Assembly: GCA_017631875.1 (NCBI GenBank)
Contig: JAGBSL010000039.1
Span: forward strand, 1-25,150
Length of the DNA stretch: 25,150 bases
Direction: 5' to 3'
DNA from: Bacteroidales bacterium
Lineage (GTDB): Bacteria > Bacteroidota > Bacteroidia > Bacteroidales > UBA932
In this document: positions 1 to 7,868 of the stretch, piece by piece
Layout of the letters: each line of letters starts with the position of its first letter
How positions within the stretch are numbered: position 1 is the first letter of the stretch
Notes under the pieces: model-generated
Seen by the model: only the letters and a program-made list of their open reading frames with translations
Database searches by the model: none
Told to the model about the DNA's origin: nothing
Position numbers and translations under genes: made by a program

Positions 1-32
1 AAATCACATAAATCACTGTATAGAACCTCTAC

Positions 33-165
33 CTGGCCGTAAAATCTGCCTTTTCGCGGACAAGTGAGACCAGAACTGCAATGTTGTCCGTAAAAACGTC
101 ATTTTCACGGACAAGTGAGCTCCCAATGATAGGGTTATCCGTAAAACTGACCTTTTCGCGGACAA
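33..165. repeat. Three palindromes at exact 51-bp period
   Basis: Three 31-bp palindromic units lie at 33-63, 84-114 and 135-165, each starting 51 bp after the last. The best copy has arms TTGTCCG (84-90) and CGGACAA (108-114), with inner TAAAA and TTTTC tracts around a variable hexamer. The third copy has one change in the left arm; the left arm of the first is partly degenerate. The first two copies are followed by GTGAG and then spacers of equal length but different sequence. No fourth copy fits in bases 1-32. The function is unknown; an operator array or a REP-type element are both possible. Confidence 0.75.
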
Positions 166-170
166 ATAAA

Positions 171-202
171 AAAAACGGTTCGAATTAATTCCGAACCGTT
201 TT
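171..202 (-). terminator. Rho-independent terminator of the minus-strand gene series
   Basis: An 11-bp perfect inverted repeat (AAAACGGTTCG at 172-182, CGAACCGTTTT at 192-202) encloses a 9-nt loop. Read on the minus strand it is followed by a run of eight Ts, the classic intrinsic terminator form. It begins a few bases beyond the stop of the lipoprotein gene at 208, so it most likely ends the whole leftward series. The T-rich side on the plus strand is short, so activity in that direction is less likely. Confidence 0.85.
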
Positions 203-207
203 ATAAA

Positions 208-1356
208 CTATTTCAAAAGATCATCAAGGAGTTTCCTGAGCGATGCTTCGTCAACAACCTTTCCATCAACAAGTTCACCATCAGCAATGATGAACGCCGC
301 AGGGAGAGCGGGGAGATTGTACACCGAGACATATGGTGACTGTGCTCCACGTGAATCACAGACATTTGTCCAAGGGAGCTCCTGTCCCCTCACAGTAGTT
401 GCCCAAAGAGTCTTGTCAACATCGAGAGACACCTGATAGATATCCAGTCCCTTGCTGTGGTACTCCTCATAAAGAGGCTTGAAGAAATCGATGTTGAACA
501 TATTCTGCTGAGCCTGTGCGACACTCCAGAAATATACAATAACCACTCTTGACTCCATCTCTGAAAGCTTCCTCATCTTTCCGTCAAGTCCTGGGAGCTC
601 AATTTCAGGATAGCCGATCTCCTCTGCATTGACAAGGCGCTCCTGAAGTTCCAGATAGCCGAACCTCACCTCTGCTTCCTTTCTCAAAGCCTTTACATAC
701 TTCGAATCAGGATATACTGTCTCAAGAGAATCCGCGATATTCGCGAACAGGATTGCATCAGTATTCTGCGAGAAAAGAGGAAAGTTCTCACCGACGATCT
801 GATAGAATACCGGAATCACTGTGAGAGACTTGCTGTTCTCCATGACATACCTTACCCTATCTCTGTAATACGAGATATAAGCCCTGCTCATATCTGCGGC
901 AAGACGGTCGTAATCAGCCTGGTCTGTCGCTGCACTCATCAGAAGAGCGATATCCTCGAACTCAGCAAGTGCGGCTGCATATGCCTTCTCCACCTCTGCG
1001 AGCTTGATGGACTCTTCTGAGCCCTCAAAGGTAACGCGTCCAAGGGTATCAGAAACGACACTGACCTTGTCACCTGCCTCAAGCAAAAGGCTTGCGATCT
1101 TCTTTTCTCCATAGAATAGATAGACAAACTCCGGCTGCCCCTCAGCTACATCAACCTTATAGGAGAAATATCCAGAAGCATCAGTCTTTACGGTATCAAG
1201 TACCTCATACCTGTTGGACTCAAGGAGCTTCACGATAACCTCTGAAGAGGCTGCATCTGTAAGCGTTCCGTCTATCCTTGCGTTGCTGGCGCACGATACA
1301 AGTGCAGCCATTGCAGCAACAAATGAAATGATCTTACTGAATCTTGACATATTCAT
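208..1356 (-). CDS. Thioredoxin-fold (TlpA-like) lipoprotein lacking CxxC cysteines
   Basis: A 382-residue predicted lipoprotein. Residues 1-22 form a lipoprotein signal ending in LVSC, with Cys22 as the lipidated residue, so the mature protein should be anchored in the cell envelope. Residues about 25-110 resemble the DUF4369 beta domain of Bacteroidetes thiol-disulfide proteins, the middle is helical, and about 247-382 is a thioredoxin/AhpC-TSA-like fold. The usual FWxxWCxxC active site reads FWSVAQAQQ (276-284), so both redox cysteines are replaced by Gln281 and Gln284. Classical oxidoreductase activity is therefore unlikely; a binding or structural role is possible. The start overlaps the HIT gene by 23 bp; an ATG two codons later (1350) is equally plausible. 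Last gene before the terminator at 171-202. Confidence 0.8.
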   Translation of the reverse strand: MNMSRFSKIISFVAAMAALVSCASNARIDGTLTDAASSEVIVKLLESNRYEVLDTVKTDASGYFSYKVDVAEGQPEFVYLFYGEKKIASLLLEAGDKVSVVSDTLGRVTFEGSEESIKLAEVEKAYAAALAEFEDIALLMSAATDQADYDRLAADMSRAYISYYRDRVRYVMENSKSLTVIPVFYQIVGENFPLFSQNTDAILFANIADSLETVYPDSKYVKALRKEAEVRFGYLELQERLVNAEEIGYPEIELPGLDGKMRKLSEMESRVVIVYFWSVAQAQQNMFNIDFFKPLYEEYHSKGLDIYQVSLDVDKTLWATTVRGQELPWTNVCDSRGAQSPYVSVYNLPALPAAFIIADGELVDGKVVDEASLRKLLDDLLK

Positions 1357-1741
1357 TATAGATTGCGGTAGCTATCTCTGAGAACTCCTCCTGAGAAAGC
1401 TCCAGTTTCTTTTTTCTGAAATCCATGTCACCCTCTGTCTGGAGCGGCACGAGATGGATATGAGTGTGAGGCACCTCCATTCCGAGGACGGCAACGCCTA
1501 CCCTCTGGCATGGAACAGCAGCCTTCAGCGCCTGAGCCACCTTCTTTGCAAATGCGCAAAGTCCCATATAAGTCTCGTTATCAATGTTGAAGATATAGTC
1601 ATCCTCAACATTCTTTGGAATCACAAGGGTGTGGCCTTTTGCCATCGGCGCGATGTCAAGGAATGCGTAGAACTCATCGTTCTCCGCAACCTTGTATGAC
1701 GGAATCTCGCCTTTGGCTATTTTTGTGAAAATTGTTGCCAT
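1334..1741 (-). CDS. HIT-family nucleotide hydrolase/transferase
   Basis: A 135-residue single-domain histidine-triad protein. The signature HTHIHLVP is at 92-99, giving His92, His94 and His96; in this family the middle histidine is the nucleophile that forms a nucleotidyl intermediate. The N-terminal FTKIAKGEIPSYKV segment and the GHTLVIPK strand (36-43) are typical of HINT/PKCI-like members that act on nucleoside phosphoramidates or dinucleotide substrates; the physiological substrate is unknown. Length is normal. It starts 8 bp after greA and its end overlaps the lipoprotein start, so the three are probably co-transcribed. Confidence 0.93.
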   Translation of the reverse strand: MATIFTKIAKGEIPSYKVAENDEFYAFLDIAPMAKGHTLVIPKNVEDDYIFNIDNETYMGLCAFAKKVAQALKAAVPCQRVGVAVLGMEVPHTHIHLVPLQTEGDMDFRKKKLELSQEEFSEIATAIYNEYVKIQ

Positions 1742-1749
1742 AATGAAGA

Positions 1750-2217
1750 TTACAAAGTGATTTCAAGAATCTCGAACTTGATGATGCCGGCAGGAACCTT
1801 TGCCTCAACGACCTCACCTACTCCGTGACCCATGAGAGCCTGTCCGATAGGAGTCTTCACTGCAAGCTTACCTGCCATGAAGTCAGCCTCCTGCTCGCTC
1901 ACGAGCGTGAAGTTCATTATCTGGTTTGTATTGAGGTTCTTCACCTTCACCTTGTTGAGCATCTGCACCTTGTCTGTTCCGATCTGTGACTCGTCGATGA
2001 CGCGTGCATTTGCTACAAGGTTCTGGAGCTTCGCGATGTTAAGCTCAAGAAGGCCCTGAGCCTCTCTTGCTGCCTCATACTCCGCATTCTCCGACAGGTC
2101 GCCCTTATCTCTCGCCTCTGCGATAGCAGCTGAAATGACAGGACGCTGCGCAATAGCTTCCGCAAGCTCCTTCTTCAGCTTATCAAGACCCTCCTGGGTC
2201 ATATACTGTAGTGCCAT
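1750..2217 (-). CDS. greA: Transcription elongation factor GreA
   Basis: A 155-residue GreA/GreB-family factor. Residues 1-75 are the coiled coil that enters the RNA polymerase secondary channel. Its tip carries GDLSENAEY (39-47), with the acidic Asp40 and Glu43 that coordinate the catalytic metal for cleavage of backtracked transcripts. Residues about 80-155 form the FKBP-like C-terminal domain that docks on polymerase, including a TPIGQALMGH segment typical of GreA. Length and motifs match the family throughout. The 21-bp leader in front of the ATG is AT-rich, as is usual in this phylum. Confidence 0.97.
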   Translation of the reverse strand: MALQYMTQEGLDKLKKELAEAIAQRPVISAAIAEARDKGDLSENAEYEAAREAQGLLELNIAKLQNLVANARVIDESQIGTDKVQMLNKVKVKNLNTNQIMNFTLVSEQEADFMAGKLAVKTPIGQALMGHGVGEVVEAKVPAGIIKFEILEITL

Positions 2218-2238
2218 AATTATTTGATTTATAGTTTT

Positions 2239-2646
2239 TTATTCATTAAACTTCGGTGTCATGATCTCCGAATACAGCACCAGCTTCTTCGGATCGATCT
2301 TTTCTTTCGGACTTGTTTCCTCTTCCTCGATCAGCATTGGTTTTCTGGTCTTTGTCTGCCTCTGGACGTCTTCGAGTGTCATAGGCTCAGGCTTAGGAGC
2401 CGCTGGTTTAACCTCAACCGGCTTTGGCGTCACCGGCCTCTGGAAAATCGGTTCGTGTCTTGGCACAACAGGCTCCGCCTTCGGCACAAAGACTTCCCGA
2501 TCCTCCTCAAAAGGATCCAAAGATCCGAATGGGCCGAACGGCTGAGACGGCTTCTGAGGCTGCTTTCCGGCATCCTCGAACTTCTTGTTTACGGCTTTGA
2601 ATATGCCGACTGCAAGAACGACTAACAGACCTATTATTTCTTCCAT
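2239..2646 (-). CDS. Small proline-rich membrane protein of unknown function
   Basis: A 135-residue protein that I can describe but not assign a function. Residues 2-17 form one short hydrophobic segment, probably a membrane anchor. About 28-105 is rich in proline, lysine and glutamate and is probably disordered. The C-terminus has a compact segment with PKKLVLYSEIM just before the end; this kind of conserved tail, as I recall it, recurs in Bacteroidales proteins encoded near ribF or greA. No cysteines and no enzymatic motif are visible. It lies 21 bp upstream of greA and 24 bp after ribF. The overlapping plus-strand frames look like shadows of its proline-rich codons. Confidence 0.75.
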   Translation of the reverse strand: MEEIIGLLVVLAVGIFKAVNKKFEDAGKQPQKPSQPFGPFGSLDPFEEDREVFVPKAEPVVPRHEPIFQRPVTPKPVEVKPAAPKPEPMTLEDVQRQTKTRKPMLIEEEETSPKEKIDPKKLVLYSEIMTPKFNE

Positions 2647-2659
2647 AATACTTATGTTT

Positions 2660-2687
2660 AGATCCCTCGGCTACGCTCGGGATGTCA
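2660..2687 (-). repeat. Dispersed 28-bp palindromic repeat, copy A
   Basis: Read on the minus strand this element begins TGACATCCCGAGCG and ends GAGGGATCT. Arms ATCCC and GGGAT can pair. It matches the element at 7869-7896 in 23 of 28 positions, and one difference is a compensating base-pair change in the stem. It overlaps the 3' end of ribF and supplies that gene's last codons and TAG stop. This is a REP-type motif of the kind that recurs at gene ends in Bacteroidales. Confidence 0.7.
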
Positions 2688-3558
2688 GTGTCATGCAAGC
2701 TTCCTTGTCTTTTACCAACTGGGCTCTCAAGGCTTCAAGCGACTCGAAGCGGCGTTCCTCGCGGATACGCGCTATGAATGTCAGCTTGAGGTCAAGTCCG
2801 TATATGTCTTCGTCGAAATCCAGGATATGAGTCTCTATCGTACGTGCATTGCCCTGACCCACAGTAGGTCTGTAGCCGATGTTGCACATTCCGTAGAGCT
2901 TCTGCCCTATCGTTTCGACCTCCACAAAGTACACTCCGTTTGCCGGCACAAGCTTCAGCGGCTCATAAAGCTGCATGTTCGCTGTCGGGAAACCTATCGT
3001 GCGGCCGATTCTGTTGCCCGCCACAACGACACCTTCAAGCGAATACCTGTACCCAAGCATTGCAGTTGCACTTTCAACATCTCCCTCCTCCAGGCTCTGG
3101 CGGATCTTTGTAGAACTTACGGCATACCCATGCTGAGAAGGAACCATATCGGTCCTTATAACCTCAAGCCCGAGTCGTTCCGCAGTTTCAGCGACCTCAT
3201 CCGAACCTTTGGCATCGCATCCCATCCTGTTGTCATATCCGAGCAGAATGGTCTTTGCGCCATAATTTTCAATGAGCATGCGGAGATACTCCTCCGTAGT
3301 CATTGCGCTGAAGTCCTTCGTGAAGCGAAGAATCTCAACCTTGTCCACGCCCAGACCGAAAAGAAGCTCCTTCTTTTCCGCAAGCGTAGTAAGAAGCCTG
3401 AGTGAACGGGCTTCCTTTTGCAGCACATTACGGGGATGTGGCCAGAATGAAACGACCATGCTTTCATCCCCGCGAGCTGCTGCAGCCTCGACGAGCTGCT
3501 TTATTACAAGACGGTGTCCGGTGTGGACACCGTCGAAAAAACCGGTTGCTACAACCAT
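2671..3558 (-). CDS. ribF: Bifunctional riboflavin kinase / FAD synthetase RibF
   Basis: A 295-residue enzyme that converts riboflavin to FMN and FMN to FAD using ATP. The N-terminal nucleotidyltransferase (FAD synthetase) domain has GFFDGVHTGH (6-15) with the HxGH ATP-binding motif, and SSTKIR (148-153). The C-terminal riboflavin kinase domain begins about residue 170 and contains GFPTAN (189-194). The N-terminus is some 10-15 residues shorter than many relatives, but no upstream start is available in frame. The ATG lies inside the last codons of the glycogen synthase/phosphorylase gene (10-bp overlap), suggesting translational coupling. The C-terminal TSRA and the stop are encoded by dispersed repeat copy A, so the tail is not ancestral. 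Confidence 0.96.
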   Translation of the reverse strand: MVVATGFFDGVHTGHRLVIKQLVEAAAARGDESMVVSFWPHPRNVLQKEARSLRLLTTLAEKKELLFGLGVDKVEILRFTKDFSAMTTEEYLRMLIENYGAKTILLGYDNRMGCDAKGSDEVAETAERLGLEVIRTDMVPSQHGYAVSSTKIRQSLEEGDVESATAMLGYRYSLEGVVVAGNRIGRTIGFPTANMQLYEPLKLVPANGVYFVEVETIGQKLYGMCNIGYRPTVGQGNARTIETHILDFDEDIYGLDLKLTFIARIREERRFESLEALRAQLVKDKEACMTLTSRA

Positions 3559-6500
3559 CTTACAAGTTCGAAGTCCTGTCTGTGCGGGAGCTTAGCGTTC
3601 TTAGCGTAGATACGGCCGGCTACCATGTAGAGACCTGATCTGTCTGGGTTGATGGATGCCTTGTATGTTGCTCTTCCGTCAACAGCCTCACCTGGAGTGA
3701 ACTCATACTTCTCCTGGATGTTGAGACGGCCCTTCTTGCCATAAGTAGCGAAAATTGCCTCTACTCCGATCTCCTCAGGATTGAGGTCACCGATGTTGAG
3801 GACTACCTCAGCCTCGAATGCGTTTCCGATAGAGAAGTGGTCGCTGTTGCCATCCGGCATTGTAGCAGAAACAACCTCGACGTTCTTCCACTCACGGCGG
3901 AGTCTCTTCTTCCAAGCTGCGATCTCACGAGCCTCTGCGAAATCATCAGCTACGATGCCGTCAACACGTGCAGCCTGTGGTACATAGTACTGGTTGATGT
4001 AGTCAGTGAGCATGCGGTTTGTTGTGAAGTTGCATGCAACCTGAGCCACGCAGTTCTTGATGATCTCGATCCAGTCTGATGAGCGGCCTGTAGAGAGTGA
4101 CTTGTTGTAGAATGTAGGAGCGATCTCGTTCTCGATGATGTTGTAGATAGTAGCTGCATCTAGCTCGTCCTGGTAGTTCTGGTCATCGTAAGTGCGCTCC
4201 ATTGGAAGTGCCCAACCTGCGCCCTTCTTGTAACCCTCAACCCACCATCCGTCAAGTACCGAGAAGTGCATTACACCGTTCATGGCTGCCTTCTCTCCTG
4301 ATGTACCAGAAGCCTCGAGTGGACGTGTAGGGTTGTTCATCCAGATGTCAACACCCTGAACGAGGTACTTAGCTACAGTGATGTCGTAGTTAGGTACGAA
4401 TACGATCTTACCGATGAAGCGTGGCTGCTTAGAGATCTCCACGATCATCTTGATGAGATCCTGACCTGCCTTGTCAGCTGGGTGAGCCTTACCTGCGAAG
4501 AGGAACTGTACAGGCTGCTTAGGATCGTTCACGATCTCAGCGAGTCTGTCGAGGTCACGGAACAGCAGGTGTGCTCTCTTATATGTAGCGAAACGACGTG
4601 CGAAACCGATAGTGAGAACGTCATCACGGAGGTTCTCCTTGATCTCTACCACCTGCTTAGGCGAGTAGTGGCTTGCAGCTGCAGGGTCAGAGAGTCTTCT
4701 CTTCACCTCGTCGATGAGCTTCTTGCGGAGTGAAGTGCGGATGTTCCATACCTCCTCGTCAGAAACCTTGTAGATGCCGTCGAAGCATGACTTGTCATAG
4801 TGGTGAGTCTTGAACTCCTCGCCGAATACCTTGGCGTGAACCTCCTTCCACTCTGGAGCTGTCCAAGTCGGATAGTGAACACCGTTGGTTACGTAGCTTA
4901 CGTGGAGCTCCTCAGGGAGATATCCTGGCCACATGTGTCCGAGGATGTCCTTGCTGACCTCACCGTGGAGCCATGACACTCCGTTAACCTCCTGAGAGAT
5001 GTTAGCTGCGAGGATAGACATAGAGAACTTCTCGTTAACGTCAGCACCGTTGTTCTTACCAAGACCCATCATAGTCTCCCAGTCGATCTTGAGACGCTGT
5101 GGGTAGTGGCCGATATACTTGCGGAGCATGCCCTCGTCGAAAGCATCGTGTCCTGCAGGAACCGGAGTATGAGTTGTGAAGAGTGATGATGCTCTTACTA
5201 CCTCGAGAGCCTCCTGGAACTCAAGGTTCTGCTCTGCGATCAGCTCACGGAGACGCTCAAGGCCGATGAATGCGGCATGACCCTCATTGCAGTGGTAAAC
5301 CTGCGGATCGAAGCCGAGTGCGCGGAGAGCGCGGATACCGCCAACACCGAGAAGGAGCTCCTGCTTGAGACGGTTCTCCCAATCACCACCGTAGAGGTTG
5401 TAAGTGATTGATCTGTCCTCTGGGAGGTTCTCTGGAATGTCTGTGTCAAGGAGGTAGAGCTCTGTGCGGCCTACATCAACTCTCCAGAGACGTGCGCTGA
5501 GTGTGCGGCCAGGGAAAGCGATGCTTACGCTCATCCAGTTACCGTTCTCGTCACGTACAGGAGTAGCAGGGATCTTGTTGAAGTCCTGAGCTACGTCCTC
5601 AGACACCTGCTCACCGTTAGCTGTAAGCTTCTGGTTGAAGTATCCGAATCTGTAGAGAAGACCTACAGCTACGAGGTTGGTATTCATGTCGGAAGTCTCC
5701 TTGATGTAGTCTCCTGCGAGGATACCGAGACCGCCTGAATAGATCTTAAGTGATGTGTCAAGACCGTACTCCATACAGAAGTATGCAACTGAAGGAGTTG
5801 TACGCTCTGCCTTGAGAGCCATGTAAGCGTTGAACTCATCCATTACTGTCTTGAGGTCTGCAAGGAACTTGGTATCCTGCTCGAGAGCCTTATATCTCTT
5901 CTTGCTTACCTTGTCAAGCATTGCAATAGGGTTCTGGCCTGATGCCTCCCATGCCTGAGGGTCTACCTTTGCAAAGAGGCTCTTTGCAGATTCGTTCCAG
6001 CACCACCAAAGGTTCTTGGAGAGTATTTCGAGGTCTTTAAGTGAATCTGGAAGGTGGCGTGACACGATCACGCTGTTCCAGGTTGGCTGATTAACTTCAA
6101 ATTTTCTGTATTCCATATGTTTTTCTGTTCTGGTTGACGGATATGTTCCGGCAACAGATATTAATTTCTCTAATGCTTTAGAATATGCTTCCTTATAATA
6201 TACGATCTGATTCTCCCAAAGGGCGATTTCAGACACCTCCTTGGCATTCTGCATGTACTTCTTCTTCGAATCCTTGCGGAGGGCGGCGATCTCGGCCACG
6301 CGGGCAGCAACGCCATCCACTACCTCATGGTAGTTCGAGTCTGTTCTGTCAAGCACTGTGATACCAGGGTGTTTCTTTCCATAATATGTACGTACCCAGA
6401 GGCCGAATCCTGCGAGAGTTGTGGTGAGGGTAGGAACCCTGAACGCAAGGCTCTCGAGCGGAGTATAGCCCCATGGCTCATAGTATGATGGGAACAATGT

Positions 6501-7787
6501 AAGGTCAAGTCCCGAAAGAAGATCGTAATATGGCATGTCGAACACGCCGTCGTTTCCGTTCAGGTAAGATGGGATGAAGTATACTTTCACCTTGTCGCCT
6601 GCCGCGTTGTTGAGCTGAACCTCATTGAGACGGCGGGTAACGTTATCGTACTCCGGATTCATCAGATAGTGTGATGTCCTGGTCACATAGTTCGAGCCGT
6701 TGCCTGCGAGCTTAGCCACAAGCTGCTTATCCGGACCGTTGTGGCCTGAAGGAATCATGATGAATGCGTGCACAGTCTTGCCCTTGAACTCGGAGTTATT
6801 AAGCTTGTTGAGAGCATCGATATAAACGTCGATACCCTTGTTCTTCCACTCATAGCGTCCGCCGATACCTACGAGGACAGCATTCTCAGGCACTTCCTCT
6901 CCGCACATAGCAGAAGCAACTGTCATGAGCTTTGCTCTTGCACGTGCACGAAGTTCCTCATACTCCTCGTCTGTAGCCGGTGTGAAGCTCGGTTCGAATC
7001 CGTTAGGGGTCACTACATCTACCGGTCTGCCCAGGAACTGTCTGCACTCCTGAGCCGTAATGTCGCTGACTGTCGTGAAGATGTCGCTGTGAAGCGCAGC
7101 CTTCTTCTCGAGGGAGTGTCTTGCAACGACATTGAAATGTCTTGCCTTTTCGTCTGCATTGTAGCCGAGAAGTCCGTCATAAAGCGGCAGGTAGTTACCT
7201 GCGATGCATCGTCCGATCACGGTAGCGTGTGTCGTAAACACTGTAGCTACAGGGATGTTGACTGACTTCAGATAAAGGAGTCCTGTACCGGTCATCCACT
7301 CGTGGAACTGAGCCACGACCTTGTCTGACGACTGGAGGTTGTAGTTATAGAAACTCTCGATGACTCTTCCGGCAGCGTAACCGAAGAGAGCCGACTCCCT
7401 ATAGTCCCAGTTACCGCTGATCGAGTCAACGCCGAACTTCTTCCAGAACTCGGTGAGGATCTCATTCTGACGGGTAAGGAACTGCTTGAAATCAACGAGG
7501 ATGGCTGTAGGCTTGCCTGGGATGTTCCAACGGCCGACACGGACTCTGAGTCCTTCGGCAGCCGCCTGCATCCTCCAGCTTCTGTACAGTGCCGGATCCT
7601 CAATGAAATCAGGGTTGCTTTCTGTGTCCATCCATACATCAGGTCCCACCATAATGTGGCGCCTGCTGAACTCGTTCTTGAGATAAAGGGACTTGGTAGC
7701 GATCACTGTATAGATACCGCCTACCTTATTACACACTTCCCAACTAACTTCAAACAGATAATCAGGCTTGATAATCTCTGTTTTCAT
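3549..7787 (-). CDS. Glycogen synthase (GT3) - glycogen phosphorylase (GT35) fusion
   Basis: A 1412-residue fusion. Residues 1 to about 515 are a eukaryote-type GT3 glycogen synthase, expected to use UDP-glucose: the nucleotide-sugar loop KVGG is at 21-24 and the retaining E-x7-E motif EPWGYTPLE is at 437-445. The arginine cluster that senses glucose-6-phosphate in yeast and animal GT3 is not seen. Residues about 516-557 are a linker. From Met558 follows a phosphorylase of about 855 residues: a DUF3417-type N-terminal domain, then GT35 with YSGGLGILAGDY, YHCNEGHAAF and EASGTSGEK, whose Lys1166 should carry pyridoxal phosphate. Phosphorolysis gives glucose-1-phosphate. The reading frame is open throughout, so this is not an assembly join of two genes with a frameshift. 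It overlaps ribF by 10 bp and lies 112 bp after the GH57 gene. Confidence 0.95.
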   Translation of the reverse strand: MKTEIIKPDYLFEVSWEVCNKVGGIYTVIATKSLYLKNEFSRRHIMVGPDVWMDTESNPDFIEDPALYRSWRMQAAAEGLRVRVGRWNIPGKPTAILVDFKQFLTRQNEILTEFWKKFGVDSISGNWDYRESALFGYAAGRVIESFYNYNLQSSDKVVAQFHEWMTGTGLLYLKSVNIPVATVFTTHATVIGRCIAGNYLPLYDGLLGYNADEKARHFNVVARHSLEKKAALHSDIFTTVSDITAQECRQFLGRPVDVVTPNGFEPSFTPATDEEYEELRARARAKLMTVASAMCGEEVPENAVLVGIGGRYEWKNKGIDVYIDALNKLNNSEFKGKTVHAFIMIPSGHNGPDKQLVAKLAGNGSNYVTRTSHYLMNPEYDNVTRRLNEVQLNNAAGDKVKVYFIPSYLNGNDGVFDMPYYDLLSGLDLTLFPSYYEPWGYTPLESLAFRVPTLTTTLAGFGLWVRTYYGKKHPGITVLDRTDSNYHEVVDGVAARVAEIAALRKDSKKKYMQNAKEVSEIALWENQIVYYKEAYSKALEKLISVAGTYPSTRTEKHMEYRKFEVNQPTWNSVIVSRHLPDSLKDLEILSKNLWWCWNESAKSLFAKVDPQAWEASGQNPIAMLDKVSKKRYKALEQDTKFLADLKTVMDEFNAYMALKAERTTPSVAYFCMEYGLDTSLKIYSGGLGILAGDYIKETSDMNTNLVAVGLLYRFGYFNQKLTANGEQVSEDVAQDFNKIPATPVRDENGNWMSVSIAFPGRTLSARLWRVDVGRTELYLLDTDIPENLPEDRSITYNLYGGDWENRLKQELLLGVGGIRALRALGFDPQVYHCNEGHAAFIGLERLRELIAEQNLEFQEALEVVRASSLFTTHTPVPAGHDAFDEGMLRKYIGHYPQRLKIDWETMMGLGKNNGADVNEKFSMSILAANISQEVNGVSWLHGEVSKDILGHMWPGYLPEELHVSYVTNGVHYPTWTAPEWKEVHAKVFGEEFKTHHYDKSCFDGIYKVSDEEVWNIRTSLRKKLIDEVKRRLSDPAAASHYSPKQVVEIKENLRDDVLTIGFARRFATYKRAHLLFRDLDRLAEIVNDPKQPVQFLFAGKAHPADKAGQDLIKMIVEISKQPRFIGKIVFVPNYDITVAKYLVQGVDIWMNNPTRPLEASGTSGEKAAMNGVMHFSVLDGWWVEGYKKGAGWALPMERTYDDQNYQDELDAATIYNIIENEIAPTFYNKSLSTGRSSDWIEIIKNCVAQVACNFTTNRMLTDYINQYYVPQAARVDGIVADDFAEAREIAAWKKRLRREWKNVEVVSATMPDGNSDHFSIGNAFEAEVVLNIGDLNPEEIGVEAIFATYGKKGRLNIQEKYEFTPGEAVDGRATYKASINPDRSGLYMVAGRIYAKNAKLPHRQDFELVRWL

Positions 7788-7812
7788 TTTGCTATAAAAA
7801 TTTACTTAGTTA

Positions 7813-7850
7813 CCCCGGCCGGAGTCCTTATTATCGGATTCCGCCCGGGG
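7813..7850. other. GC-rich hairpin in the leader of the synthase/phosphorylase gene
   Basis: Arms at 7813-7827 (CCCCGGCCGGAGTCC) and 7836-7850 (GGATTCCGCCCGGGG) pair over 15 positions with two imperfect pairs around an 8-nt loop. The hairpin ends 25 bp before the ATG at 7787. On the minus strand it is followed by an AT-rich stretch but not by an immediate T run, so it is a weak terminator at best. It could act as an attenuator, an mRNA-stabilising structure or a partial terminator of the GH57 transcript. On the plus strand it is followed by an AT-rich stretch. Confidence 0.5.
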
Positions 7851-7868
7851 AAATATAATTTTAAATCA

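Noticed and set aside
33..165. CRISPR array
   Set aside because: Repeat-spacer spacing looks CRISPR-like, but there are only three units, the repeats vary in a central hexamer and in one arm, and no cas gene is in view.
2647..3700. FMN riboswitch linked to ribF
   Set aside because: ribF starts inside the upstream coding sequence, so there is no leader to hold a riboswitch, and no conserved RFN-like helices are visible.
6100..6130. Assembly join or frameshift creating the synthase/phosphorylase fusion
   Set aside because: The frame is open for 1412 codons with no stop or shift, and both halves are full length with a plausible linker.
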